Positions 1 to 8,848 of a stretch of 64,000 nt of DNA are shown in pieces. Origin of the DNA: SXRF01 sp039808985 (GTDB lineage Bacteria > Pseudomonadota > Alphaproteobacteria > Rickettsiales > SXRF01); assembly GCA_039808985.1 (NCBI GenBank), contig JBDHUC010000002.1, positions 61,479 through 125,478 on the forward strand. Direction: 5' to 3'. The notes beneath the pieces are model-generated. The model had not been told where the DNA came from. It ran no database searches and was given only the letters and a program-made list of their open reading frames with translations. The position numbers and the translations under genes were made by a program. The number at the start of each line of letters is the position of its first letter. The first letter of the stretch is position 1.

Positions 1-864
1 CCAGAATCATGCGAGCCTGAAGATTTCTTGGTGCGGGCTGAAACATATGGCATACCACAGGCACGTCACAGGGTTCTGATTCTGGGGATTCGTGACGACA
101 TTGATATTACGCCAGAAACATTGACCCCTTCAAAACCCGTTTCCGTTGCTCAGGCTATTGGCGATCTGCCAAAAATTCGCAGCAGCGTATCCAAAGAGCC
201 AGATTCTCTTGAAATATGGCGAGACATTCTTGGCTCCGTTACTCATGAACGCTGGTATACGAAGGGCAAGTTAAACGGACTGTTCCCTGTTGTGCAGGAA
301 ATAGATGCCGCGCTCGAAAAAATTCAGAAGCGCAATCTGAAGATAGGCGCAGAAACTCTTTCTTACGGCAATACACCGAAGGTTCATGCGGAGTGGTATC
401 GTCATGGCTGCGATGGCGTGATCACCAATCATACAGGGCGCAGCCATATGCGTAGCGATCTGCATCGCTACTTATTTGCCTCGGCCTTCGCATCTGCCAA
501 TGGCCGCTCTGTCCATCTGGGCGATTTCCCTGATGCACTGCTGCCTGCGCACAGGAATGTTCATGACGGGCTGCAGAACGATCATTTCTCTGATCGGTTC
601 AGAGTACAGGTGGGGGATCGCGCCTCTACCACCATTACCTCGCATATTTCCAAAGATGGGCATTATTTCATTCACTACGACCCCGCGCAGTGCCGCAGCC
701 TGACTGTCCGCGAAGCGGCACGCCTGCAGACATTTCCTGACAGCTATAAATTTGAGGGGAATAGAACATCACAATACCATCAGGTGGGAAATGCTGTACC
801 ACCACTGCTGTCCATGCAGGTTGCAGAGATAGTGCAGGATATCCTTAAAAGGCTGAAGGTCTGA
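1..864 (+). CDS. C5-cytosine DNA methyltransferase, C-terminal part (5' truncated by window edge)
   Basis: The reading frame is open from base 1, so the gene starts before the window; the catalytic PC motif and the SAM-binding part are not visible. What remains is the C-terminal portion of an m5C methyltransferase. An early block YGIPQARHRVLILGIR matches conserved motif VIII (QxRxR). A long variable target-recognition region follows, then LTVREAARLQTFPD (motif IX) and YHQVGNAVPPLL (motif X). It would methylate cytosine in a specific DNA site and protect self DNA. The vsr start lies 1 bp downstream, the usual pairing for this family, because deaminated 5-methylcytosine creates T:G mismatches. 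The downstream MORC/Z1/AIPR genes suggest it is the modification arm of a restriction-like system; the target site cannot be read from sequence. Confidence 0.93.
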   Translation, partial: PESCEPEDFLVRAETYGIPQARHRVLILGIRDDIDITPETLTPSKPVSVAQAIGDLPKIRSSVSKEPDSLEIWRDILGSVTHERWYTKGKLNGLFPVVQEIDAALEKIQKRNLKIGAETLSYGNTPKVHAEWYRHGCDGVITNHTGRSHMRSDLHRYLFASAFASANGRSVHLGDFPDALLPAHRNVHDGLQNDHFSDRFRVQVGDRASTTITSHISKDGHYFIHYDPAQCRSLTVREAARLQTFPDSYKFEGNRTSQYHQVGNAVPPLLSMQVAEIVQDILKRLKV

Positions 865-865
865 T

Positions 866-1321
866 ATGGATATACTGACACCAGAAAAGCGCAGTTGGAA
901 TATGTCCCGAATCCGTGGCAGGGACACAAAACCCGAACTGGCGTTGCGTTCGGCCTTGCACCGCCTTGGTTATCGATTCAGGCTTGCCGATAAAAGCCTG
1001 CCAGGTCGACCCGATATAGTGCTTCCCAAATATAAAGCGGCTGTATTTGTGCATGGGTGTTTCTGGCATCGACATAAAGGGTGCAAATATGCGTATAACC
1101 CCAAATCCAAAGTCGAGTTCTGGCAGTGTAAATTTGAAGAAAATGTAGCGCGCGATGAACGCAATATCAGCGACATCCGAAGTAATGGCTGGATTCCTGT
1201 CGTTGTATGGGAGTGCCAGATAAAGCATGATCTGAATTCATGCATCGAGCTGCTGACGAAACAACTGCATCCTGTTTCAAATACAACATGCGGGTTGCAT
1301 CATTTGAAGGGGGCTGCATGA
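866..1321 (+). CDS. vsr: Very short patch repair endonuclease Vsr
   Basis: A 151-residue protein of typical Vsr length. The N-terminal block SWNMSRIRGRDTKPE, then PGRPDIVLPKYKAAVFVHGCFWHRHKGC, contains the catalytic Asp (D50), the family histidines (H63, H68) and zinc-site cysteines. VVVWEC is the conserved late block. Vsr nicks 5' of the T in T:G mismatches formed by deamination of 5-methylcytosine. It starts 1 bp after the methyltransferase stop and its own stop overlaps the next ATG (ATGA), so translation of the operon is coupled. Some Vsr-like proteins in restriction islands have been proposed to act as restriction nucleases. Sequence alone does not separate the two roles, but the match to the classical family is close. 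Confidence 0.95.
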   Translation: MDILTPEKRSWNMSRIRGRDTKPELALRSALHRLGYRFRLADKSLPGRPDIVLPKYKAAVFVHGCFWHRHKGCKYAYNPKSKVEFWQCKFEENVARDERNISDIRSNGWIPVVVWECQIKHDLNSCIELLTKQLHPVSNTTCGLHHLKGAA

Positions 1322-3477
1322 ACAGCACGCTTCAAAGCTCAGCAAGGCAGATGCCCCCTCTTTTGAGGATGTCGATAATGAACGGCATCAAAGCAGCAGT
1401 AGTGCAACAGATAAGTCGTGGCATAGATGTAAATACCTGCGATGAAAAAGGCAGGACTGCGCTCATAATTGCTGCCGCGCGAGGTCATGAAGACATATGT
1501 AATTTCCTCCTTGAGTCAGGTGCTGATCCGTGCCTGAGGGATATTGACGGCAATACCGCACTGGCAGTTGCTGCTCAGAATGGCCACCTGAAAATAGTTT
1601 CTCTACTAAACGGATACACCGCTGCACCTGATCCCGCTCCTATCATTGAACTTAAAGGCACGGTTGAACAACCCCCAATCAATGACACCCATGGTCATAA
1701 TGGCCATGGGGCCAATATTGCATTGATTGCAGAAACCCAATCAGAGGCTCTGGATATTTCTTCCTGGGAGGAAGAAATTGAATCGGACGCTCCCGATAAT
1801 GATCCTGCTTGCTTCCTGGCAGTAGAAGAAACGCAGCATGAAATTTCGCTGCATGCTGTGATTGATACAGATGATGACTGGACAGATGTTGACATTGATC
1901 TGCCTGAGATACTGAGTGCGCGCCGCAACAGCCTGATGGAAGATGAAGATAAGTGGCTTCCTGCGGTTAGAAGCCTTCTTCATCTTGGCATGCGCGATTT
2001 GATTCTGAATGAAGAACAGATAAACGCTGCAATACCATGTGATGATCAGGGAGAAGAAATTGATGCTGATTTCAGGCTGAAGCTGAGAGTTACCATTGAA
2101 GACCTTGGTATTTTAATTGATGAACATGTTGCGTCCGCAGAGCAAGTTGAAATCAGCGATGAAGTTGATTTCTATGACACCAGACTTGATGAAAGTGTAG
2201 AGTATTTCAGAAGCCTGGTGCTTGCAAATAACGATTCTACGACCCTATACCTCAAAGAAATCGGAAATAGCAGAATGCTATCCCGTGAAGATGAGGCAAG
2301 GCTTGGAAAAGATATTGAAAGTGGTGCGAAGCTGGTAATCGGTGCGATAATACGCAGCCCCGCCGCTATGCTTGAGTTGATTACAACGCTTCAGCACATT
2401 TACTCAGGCGCAATTTTATCGGATGGAATAATAACTGATGACGGCAGTGCGGTTGTCGAAGCCAGTGCAAGAGCTCTCTTGGATGGAGATGCTGAGATTG
2501 ATGAATCCGATTCCGAAGATGATAGTGCGTCTCTATCCAATGAAACGTTACAACGTATTGATAAGATTCAGTCGCTTTGTTCATCTTCAGGCAATTACGA
2601 TGTACTCGCCAATGAGATATATCAACTCCATTTAACCGAAAGATTCATGAATCGGCTTCAGGACATCATATCCGATGATACAGATGTGTTGAATATGATG
2701 CAGGCAGGATTGCAGAAAATGCGCGCAGCCAGATTAAGGCTGGTGGAATCAAATCTTCGATTAGTTCTATGGGTAGCAAAGAAATACACTGGTCTTCCGT
2801 ACATGGACATGGTTCAGGAAGGCAATATAGGCTTGATGAAAGCGGCGGAACGGTTTGATTATCAGCGTGGAGCGAAGTTTTCTACTTATGCGGTGTGGTG
2901 GATTCGTCAGTCGATCACAAGAGCCATCAGTGACCAGGCACGTACCATCAGAATACCTGTGCATATCAATGATGATGTCCGCAAAGTAAGAAAATCGATA
3001 GATAAAACGACCATAACTACAGGCAAGCTCCCATCTGATGAAGTGCTGGCAACCGAGTTATCATTGCCAGCTGAGAGAATACGAAAAATACGCAACATCC
3101 CAGATGAGCCTATGAACATCGATGATGTCGCATTGGCTGGACTTACTCCAGTCGATGAAATGCCTGATCTATTTGCACAGAACCCCGAAGAGGCGGTGGT
3201 GCAGAAGTCACTGCAGCGCGCAGTCAGAAATGCTTTAACCACCATACCAGAAAAAGAGGCTGAAATCCTTCGTATGCGCTTTGGCATCGGGAATTATGAC
3301 GAGCATACCCTGGAGGAGGTTGGCGATAAATATAACGTAACACGAGAACGCATTCGCCAGATTGAAAGCAAGGCATTTGGAAAGCTCATGCATCACACCC
3401 GTTCAAGGCTTCTGAAACAGTATCTTGATTTACGAAACACACAGGAGAAAGTTCTGGAGGTATGCGATGCAGCATAA
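1318..3477 (+). CDS. Ankyrin-repeat/sigma-70 family RNA polymerase sigma factor
   Basis: Start chosen at the ATG overlapping the vsr stop (ATGA), preceded by a GAAGGGGG ribosome-binding stretch; an upstream in-frame start at 1240 would lie deep inside vsr. The product is 719 aa. Residues about 13-100 form roughly three ankyrin repeats (GRTALIIAAARGHEDICNFLL, GNTALAVAAQNGHLKIVSLL). An acidic linker follows, with the block DTDDDWTDVDIDLPEI near residue 185. Sigma region 1.2 starts near residue 307 (YLKEIGNSRMLSREDE). Region 2 lies at about 465-550 (MVQEGNIGLMKAAERFDY, FSTYAVWWIRQSI), then region 3. Region 4 lies at about 635-705 (HTLEEVGDKYNVTRERIRQIE). All core-binding and promoter-recognition parts look intact. 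It overlaps the ATPase gene by 11 bp. Inference: it may direct transcription within or for this defence operon, with the ankyrin part sensing a partner. It is not the housekeeping RpoD by context. Confidence 0.9.
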   Translation: MNSTLQSSARQMPPLLRMSIMNGIKAAVVQQISRGIDVNTCDEKGRTALIIAAARGHEDICNFLLESGADPCLRDIDGNTALAVAAQNGHLKIVSLLNGYTAAPDPAPIIELKGTVEQPPINDTHGHNGHGANIALIAETQSEALDISSWEEEIESDAPDNDPACFLAVEETQHEISLHAVIDTDDDWTDVDIDLPEILSARRNSLMEDEDKWLPAVRSLLHLGMRDLILNEEQINAAIPCDDQGEEIDADFRLKLRVTIEDLGILIDEHVASAEQVEISDEVDFYDTRLDESVEYFRSLVLANNDSTTLYLKEIGNSRMLSREDEARLGKDIESGAKLVIGAIIRSPAAMLELITTLQHIYSGAILSDGIITDDGSAVVEASARALLDGDAEIDESDSEDDSASLSNETLQRIDKIQSLCSSSGNYDVLANEIYQLHLTERFMNRLQDIISDDTDVLNMMQAGLQKMRAARLRLVESNLRLVLWVAKKYTGLPYMDMVQEGNIGLMKAAERFDYQRGAKFSTYAVWWIRQSITRAISDQARTIRIPVHINDDVRKVRKSIDKTTITTGKLPSDEVLATELSLPAERIRKIRNIPDEPMNIDDVALAGLTPVDEMPDLFAQNPEEAVVQKSLQRAVRNALTTIPEKEAEILRMRFGIGNYDEHTLEEVGDKYNVTRERIRQIESKAFGKLMHHTRSRLLKQYLDLRNTQEKVLEVCDAA

Positions 3478-4981
3478 AACCAGACATGCGCCACCACGTG
3501 CCAGCGCAATGATTGAGGCGTTGAGGGGACTTGGATATTCAACGGCAACTGCCCTTGCGGATATTATCGACAACAGTATTGCGGCGCATGCACGGCATAT
3601 TGATCTTCAGTTCACATGGAATGGAGAACAAAGCACTATTACCGTACTTGATGATGGCAATGGAATGGATGAGGCTGCGCTTGAACGGGCGATGCGGTTG
3701 GGTGACAAGAGTCCTCTAGAGGCGCGCGCAGAAAATGATCTTGGCCGATTCGGCCTAGGCCTGAAAACAGCATCTTTCTCACAATGCCGCAGCCTTACTG
3801 TCGCCAGCAGGAAAGATGATACAGTATCATGCCTGCGCTGGGACTTGGACGTTCTTGCTCAAAGCAAAGATGATGGCTGGCACCTGTTGGAAGGGCCTGT
3901 AGAAGGTTCTGAATATCTGCTGGAGTCCCTCTCAAAAATAAAAACAGGCACACTGGTTGTATTGGAAAAACTTGACCGCATTGTTACTACTGGCTTCAAA
4001 GATCAGGATTTTCTTGATCTTGTTGATGTGGTCGAACGCCATTTATCCATGGTTTTCCATCGCTTTCTTGAGGGGAATAATCCCAAGATCATCATTAGAA
4101 TTAACGGCAGACCAATTCATCCATGGAACCCATTTCTCTCAGACCACCCAGCCACATGGTCATCGCCTGTTGTCAGATTTCCCGCTGCTGGTGGAACAGT
4201 AGAGGTGCAATGCCATGTATTGCCACATAAGGATAAACTTGACCCAAGAGAACATGATATTGCTGCTGGCCCAGACGGTTGGACAGCACAGCAGGGTTTT
4301 TACGTCTACCGTAACGAGAGGTTATTACTTGCCGGTAGCTGGCTTGGCTTGGGACAAGGGCGTTCGTGGACAAAAGAAGAAGCGCACCGCCTTGCACGCA
4401 TTCGCCTCGATATTTCCAATACGGCAGATTCCGAGTGGAAGATTGACATCAGGAAATCCACCGCCCGTCCGCCCGTCTTGATCCGTTCGCGGTTAACGCG
4501 GTTGGCTGAAGATACGAGAGCACGCGCACGCCGTGTTTTTGCACATCGTGGCCAGACAGTACGTTTTGGAGACTCCCAGCCCGTGATTCAGGCATGGCGT
4601 AGTGAGCATTTCAGCGGAGGGATGCGCTACCGTATTGATGATACACATCCCGCCATTAGGGCTGTGCTGGATGAAGCAGGATCATTGGCACCACAGATTA
4701 ACGCGATGCTGCGTGTTATTGAAGAAACCATCCCAGTGCAGCGCATCTGGCTTGATACCACGGAAGCAAAGGAAACGCCTTCAACTGGTTTTGAGGGATC
4801 AGTCCCAGCAGAGGTAAAATCCGTTCTTGAGGTGATGTTCAAAAACCTGGTGAACAAAAAAGAGCTTTCATCTTCGGCTGCACGCGAACGTTTGCTCCAT
4901 ACCGAACCATTTCATAACTACCCAGATCTTGTTGCGGCATTGCCTGACGATCCGGCAACAGAAGGAGAATTATTGTCATGA
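3467..4981 (+). CDS. GHKL ATPase of the MORC/MutL-like type (restriction-associated)
   Basis: Start at ATG 3467, six bases after a GGAGG site at 3456-3460; the reading frame is open further upstream but without a good site. The product is 504 aa. The N box is ALADIIDNSIAA (D32 where MutL has the catalytic Glu, N36 for Mg). G1 is DDGNGMD (residues 62-68) and G2 is GRFGLGLK (93-100). This is an Hsp90/MutL-type ATP-binding fold followed by a transducer-like region and an Arg-rich C-terminal half. Published comparative genomics (Iyer, Abhiman and Aravind, on MutL homologues in restriction-modification systems and the origin of MORC ATPases) places such proteins with methylases, helicases and nucleases. 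The expected role is an ATP-gated DNA clamp. It ends in ATGA overlap with the Z1 gene. Confidence 0.9.
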   Translation: MQHKTRHAPPRASAMIEALRGLGYSTATALADIIDNSIAAHARHIDLQFTWNGEQSTITVLDDGNGMDEAALERAMRLGDKSPLEARAENDLGRFGLGLKTASFSQCRSLTVASRKDDTVSCLRWDLDVLAQSKDDGWHLLEGPVEGSEYLLESLSKIKTGTLVVLEKLDRIVTTGFKDQDFLDLVDVVERHLSMVFHRFLEGNNPKIIIRINGRPIHPWNPFLSDHPATWSSPVVRFPAAGGTVEVQCHVLPHKDKLDPREHDIAAGPDGWTAQQGFYVYRNERLLLAGSWLGLGQGRSWTKEEAHRLARIRLDISNTADSEWKIDIRKSTARPPVLIRSRLTRLAEDTRARARRVFAHRGQTVRFGDSQPVIQAWRSEHFSGGMRYRIDDTHPAIRAVLDEAGSLAPQINAMLRVIEETIPVQRIWLDTTEAKETPSTGFEGSVPAEVKSVLEVMFKNLVNKKELSSSAARERLLHTEPFHNYPDLVAALPDDPATEGELLS

Positions 4982-7845
4982 GCACCCACAACGAGAGCCA
5001 TCAGATCAAAGTCATTAAATTTGTTCAGGAACTGCTTCTGGATGAAGAAAACAGGGTTGCGATCACCCCTGCATTGATCGATGAGAAAATCGAAATGGTT
5101 CTGAAAATGAACCCCAAGTGGGGCGTAGAATTAAATAAGCAGACGGTGATTGACGAGCTTATCCGCCGTTTCAGCCTCTGGATTGGTCACGACACTACCC
5201 TTAAAAACGAAATCGGTCACGTTCACTGGCTGGTTTCAGCCAGGAAAAAAGACTGGCGTTACTGGCAACGCTACCGTGAATGGCAGGAACGTAAATTATC
5301 TACCACCGTGGTGGATAAACTGGATCAGTCGACCGACACGGTTCTCAGTCTGCTTGAAGACCCGCTGCGTGATGGCCCATGGGACAGGCGCGGTCTTGTT
5401 GTTGGACACGTCCAGTCTGGTAAAACTGGCCACTACACAGGGTTGATCTGTAAAGCTGCCGATGCGGGATATAAGATCATCATCGTATTGGCAGGGATGC
5501 ACAACAATCTCCGCTCACAGACACAGGTGCGTCTTGATGAAGGATTCCTTGGCTATGAAACCAAGCCGATAGCGGAAGACATTCGTATTATTGGTGTGGG
5601 CGATATTGATGGCGACCCTGCGATCCGCCCGAATTTTGCAACGAACCGATCTGATAAAGGTGATTTCAGCACTGCTGCTGCAAAGAATCTCGGCATTACC
5701 CCAGAGCAACGTCCATGGCTGTTCGTGGTCAAGAAAAACAAAACGGTTCTGGAGCGATTACTACGCTGGATACGCAACCATGTCGCCAATGCGGTTGATG
5801 AGCATGGGAATAAAATAGTTACCAACCTGCCTTTACTTATTATCGATGACGAGGCAGATCACGCCAGCGTTGATACGGGTGAGCAGGTCTTTGACAGCGA
5901 AGGAAAACCTGATGAGGAACATCAACCAACCGCTATTAACCGACTGATACGCAGGATACTGAATTCATACACAAGAGCGGCATATGTGGGATACACCGCA
6001 ACACCGTTTGCCAACATTTTCATCCATGAGCGCGGTGCAACCCGTGAAGATGGCCCTGATCTATTCCCGTCATCGTTCATTGTTAATCTGGCTGCCCCAT
6101 CCAACTATGTGGGGCCAGCAAGGGTTTTTGGATTGGGCGAAGAAGGCGACAAAGGGTTGCCGTTAATCCGCTTGATTGCTGATCATTCAGACGCTGAAGG
6201 CAGAGGTGGCTGGATGCCGCAGAAGCACAGAAACGGGCATGTACCACTGCATGATGGATTGGATGCGATGCCACCATCACTCCAGGAAGCCATTCAGGCA
6301 TTTATTCTTGCCTGCAGCATCAGGTATCTGCGCGGTCAGCAGAACGAACACTCTTCCATGCTGGTGCATGTCACTCGGTTTAATTCGGTTCAACAGAGCG
6401 TGAACAGGCAGGTTGATGAATATGTGCGTCATCTTCGCCAGAGAATCACCCGTGGCATAGGCAGTGAGGAGGCTCTGCGTGGCTTGAGTGATCTGTACGA
6501 AAGAGACTTCATGCCTACTTCCAGCATTATCAGCAAAGAGCTCCCAGATGCAGTGCCGATAATCAACCCGATATGGGATGAAATTATTGAAATTCTTCCT
6601 GATGTTCTCTCCGACATACAGGTGCGTATGATCAACGGCACTGCCAAAGATGCATTAGATTATTCAGAGCATGAAGGGGCTGGGCTTAAGGTGATTGCCA
6701 TTGGTGGCGATAAACTCGCCCGAGGGCTTACGCTGGAGGGGCTATGCGTTAGCTATTTCCTACGCGCATCCAAGATGTATGACACCTTGATGCAGATGGG
6801 GCGTTGGTTTGGTTACAGGCCTGGCTACCTTGATATGTGCCGTCTTTACACGACATCAGAACTTTCTGAGTGGTTCGGGCATATTGCTGAAGCGGCAGAG
6901 GAACTGCGCGAAGAATTTGATCTGATGGCAGCGAGTGGTTCAACGCCACGGGAGTATGGTCTCAAGGTGCAATCTCACCCTGTGCTTATGGTTACATCGC
7001 GTCTAAAAATGCGGTCGGCAAGAAATCTCATGCTCTCATTCAGCGGTGATCTGCTCGAAACCATAGCATTTTTCAGAGACTCTGATGTGCTTGAAAAAAA
7101 CCTGAGTACCACGCAGCGTCTGATTTCCACCCTTGGAACACCATCGGAAGTTGACCCAAAGCGCATTCGCAACGGAAGCAAACAGGAATGGAAGGGATGT
7201 ATCTGGAATGATGTGCCAGCGAATGATGTAATGGATTTCCTGCAATCCTACAAAACTCATCCTGATGTGCACAAAGTAAACAGCCCTCTACTTGCTGAAT
7301 TCATACGGTCAATGAACAGCGAAGGTGAGCTTACAAAATGGATGGTTTTCCTTGTTGGAAGCAGCCGCGATGACGGTGATCCGATTGACTTCGGCAATGG
7401 TGTTAAACTGGAAAATATGATCACGCGATCTGTAAAAGGTGCATATGAACCAACCAGATATTCGATTGGTCGCCTTATGTCGTCAAGGGATGAGGCTATT
7501 GATCTCGATGAACCTGCTTGGAATGCTGCACTGGCATTGACTCGTAAGGCGTGGCACGCTGATCCTGCCCGCAGACAACGCGGCAAGGAAGAACCGGATG
7601 TTCCTAATGGCCCTGCAGTACGAAGAATCCGAGGGTTCGGCGATGATAATGTGCAGGCGCATCCGGAACGTGGCGTGCTGTTCATCTATCCTATAGACGC
7701 CATGAGATCCGAGGCAGGCTTTGATAAGCCAACTCCGCCAGTGATTGCATTTGCCATCAGTTTTCCGGGAAGCAATTCAGGGATGAAAGTCGAATACAAA
7801 GTTAACAACGTACTCTGGGAGCAGGAATATGGTTCAGCAGAGTAA
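4978..7845 (+). CDS. Z1-domain superfamily II helicase/endonuclease-like protein
   Basis: A 955-aa protein. The Walker A-like motif GHVQSGKT is at residues 143-150, the DEAD-type box IDDEADH near 290, and motif III-like YTATPFAN near 340. The hallmark Z1 block lies near 575-615: GGDKLARGLTLEG, then DTLMQMGRWFGYRPGY. The family is found almost only in predicted restriction-like islands with GHKL ATPases and AIPR proteins. It is expected to be an ATP-driven DNA translocase or helicase. The start ATG overlaps the ATPase stop by 4 bp and the end overlaps the next gene by 17 bp, so the polypeptides are probably made in fixed ratio. No nuclease motif of its own was recognised; the next gene likely supplies one. 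Confidence 0.94.
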   Translation: MSTHNESHQIKVIKFVQELLLDEENRVAITPALIDEKIEMVLKMNPKWGVELNKQTVIDELIRRFSLWIGHDTTLKNEIGHVHWLVSARKKDWRYWQRYREWQERKLSTTVVDKLDQSTDTVLSLLEDPLRDGPWDRRGLVVGHVQSGKTGHYTGLICKAADAGYKIIIVLAGMHNNLRSQTQVRLDEGFLGYETKPIAEDIRIIGVGDIDGDPAIRPNFATNRSDKGDFSTAAAKNLGITPEQRPWLFVVKKNKTVLERLLRWIRNHVANAVDEHGNKIVTNLPLLIIDDEADHASVDTGEQVFDSEGKPDEEHQPTAINRLIRRILNSYTRAAYVGYTATPFANIFIHERGATREDGPDLFPSSFIVNLAAPSNYVGPARVFGLGEEGDKGLPLIRLIADHSDAEGRGGWMPQKHRNGHVPLHDGLDAMPPSLQEAIQAFILACSIRYLRGQQNEHSSMLVHVTRFNSVQQSVNRQVDEYVRHLRQRITRGIGSEEALRGLSDLYERDFMPTSSIISKELPDAVPIINPIWDEIIEILPDVLSDIQVRMINGTAKDALDYSEHEGAGLKVIAIGGDKLARGLTLEGLCVSYFLRASKMYDTLMQMGRWFGYRPGYLDMCRLYTTSELSEWFGHIAEAAEELREEFDLMAASGSTPREYGLKVQSHPVLMVTSRLKMRSARNLMLSFSGDLLETIAFFRDSDVLEKNLSTTQRLISTLGTPSEVDPKRIRNGSKQEWKGCIWNDVPANDVMDFLQSYKTHPDVHKVNSPLLAEFIRSMNSEGELTKWMVFLVGSSRDDGDPIDFGNGVKLENMITRSVKGAYEPTRYSIGRLMSSRDEAIDLDEPAWNAALALTRKAWHADPARRQRGKEEPDVPNGPAVRRIRGFGDDNVQAHPERGVLFIYPIDAMRSEAGFDKPTPPVIAFAISFPGSNSGMKVEYKVNNVLWEQEYGSAE

Positions 7846-8848
7846 CACAAGCACATTACGCGCTGCGTGGCGTGCTCTCGATGGGAGCACTGGCGAAGGC
7901 GGATGGAGAACGATCCCGCTGGAGATGAAGGGTAATTGCCGCCTGCTTGCGGGTAGATATTTTCCAGGCAATGAAGAAGCTATTCTGGTTGGATTCCGTT
8001 CCGTCAGTGTGCCACAGGATAAAAATCTACCACAGGGTCATGGTTTCCGTGTTAACAGAATTGAGCGCAACATTGTTGCAGATGGTCATGTCTGGGTTTC
8101 GCTGGCGCGTCTGGCTGCAGGTAGCCTTGATATGTTTGCGTTGATGGCGGAAGATATTGTAAATTTTCTGAATTCACGCACCACTGAAAATGAAGACAGT
8201 ATATTCCATGCGTTTCTTGGTAGAATCCGTGCCTGGCAGAATTTCATGGGTCGTGAGGGTGCGGGCATCCTCAGTGCGGAAGCAGAAACAGGGCTGTTTG
8301 GTGAACTGATTATACTGGACAAGCTGATTTCATCAGGAATGCCTGCCATAGATGCAGTGAATGCATGGCAGGGGCCAATAGATGGAATACAGGATTTCCT
8401 GATTGGAACTGGTGCCATTGAAGTAAAAACAACAGCTTCACAGGGGTCATTCCCAGCTAAAATCAGCTCGTTGGAGCAGTTGGATAATTCCCTGGTACAG
8501 CCGCTTTATCTGGCTGGTGTCAGGGTCGCCCTGCATGATTCAGGCGTGACGCTTCCAGCATTTGCACAAATGTTGCGCGCTAAATTTTCATCTGATTCAG
8601 CCGCACGATCAATATACGAAAACAGGTTGATACAGGCAGGATTACTTGAAGCGCATACCGACAGCTACACACGGTGCTTTGTTCATTCCAGTACGGTTAC
8701 CTTCCACGTGAATGAAGAATTTCCAAGGCTTACCGCAGGTAATGTGGGAATTGAGATACGAAAAGCCCGTTACGAACTGGATCTGGCACTCATAAAGCAG
8801 TCAGATGCAGGCATTGACAGGGCAATAGCAGATTTGAGGGGTGTATAA
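7829..8848 (+). CDS. PD-(D/E)XK motif protein (DUF4420-like predicted nuclease)
   Basis: A 339-aa protein starting inside the end of the Z1 gene. The central region carries a restriction-endonuclease-fold signature: ETGLFGEL (E159), then QDFLIG (D189), then AIEVKTT (E198-x-K200). These are the acidic and lysine residues expected to bind metal and cut phosphodiester bonds. The family is a regular companion of Z1 and AIPR genes. It shares one base with the start of the next gene (TAATG). Inference: it is the DNA-cleaving subunit of the system, with specificity or activation supplied by the ATPase and Z1 proteins. Its target, and whether it spares methylated DNA, cannot be read from the sequence. 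Confidence 0.88.
   Translation: MVQQSNTSTLRAAWRALDGSTGEGGWRTIPLEMKGNCRLLAGRYFPGNEEAILVGFRSVSVPQDKNLPQGHGFRVNRIERNIVADGHVWVSLARLAAGSLDMFALMAEDIVNFLNSRTTENEDSIFHAFLGRIRAWQNFMGREGAGILSAEAETGLFGELIILDKLISSGMPAIDAVNAWQGPIDGIQDFLIGTGAIEVKTTASQGSFPAKISSLEQLDNSLVQPLYLAGVRVALHDSGVTLPAFAQMLRAKFSSDSAARSIYENRLIQAGLLEAHTDSYTRCFVHSSTVTFHVNEEFPRLTAGNVGIEIRKARYELDLALIKQSDAGIDRAIADLRGV

Noticed and set aside
1240..1317. Longer start for the ankyrin-sigma gene
   Set aside because: It would overlap vsr by 80 bp, has no ribosome-binding site, and the ATGA at 1318 fits the coupling seen at every other junction of the operon.
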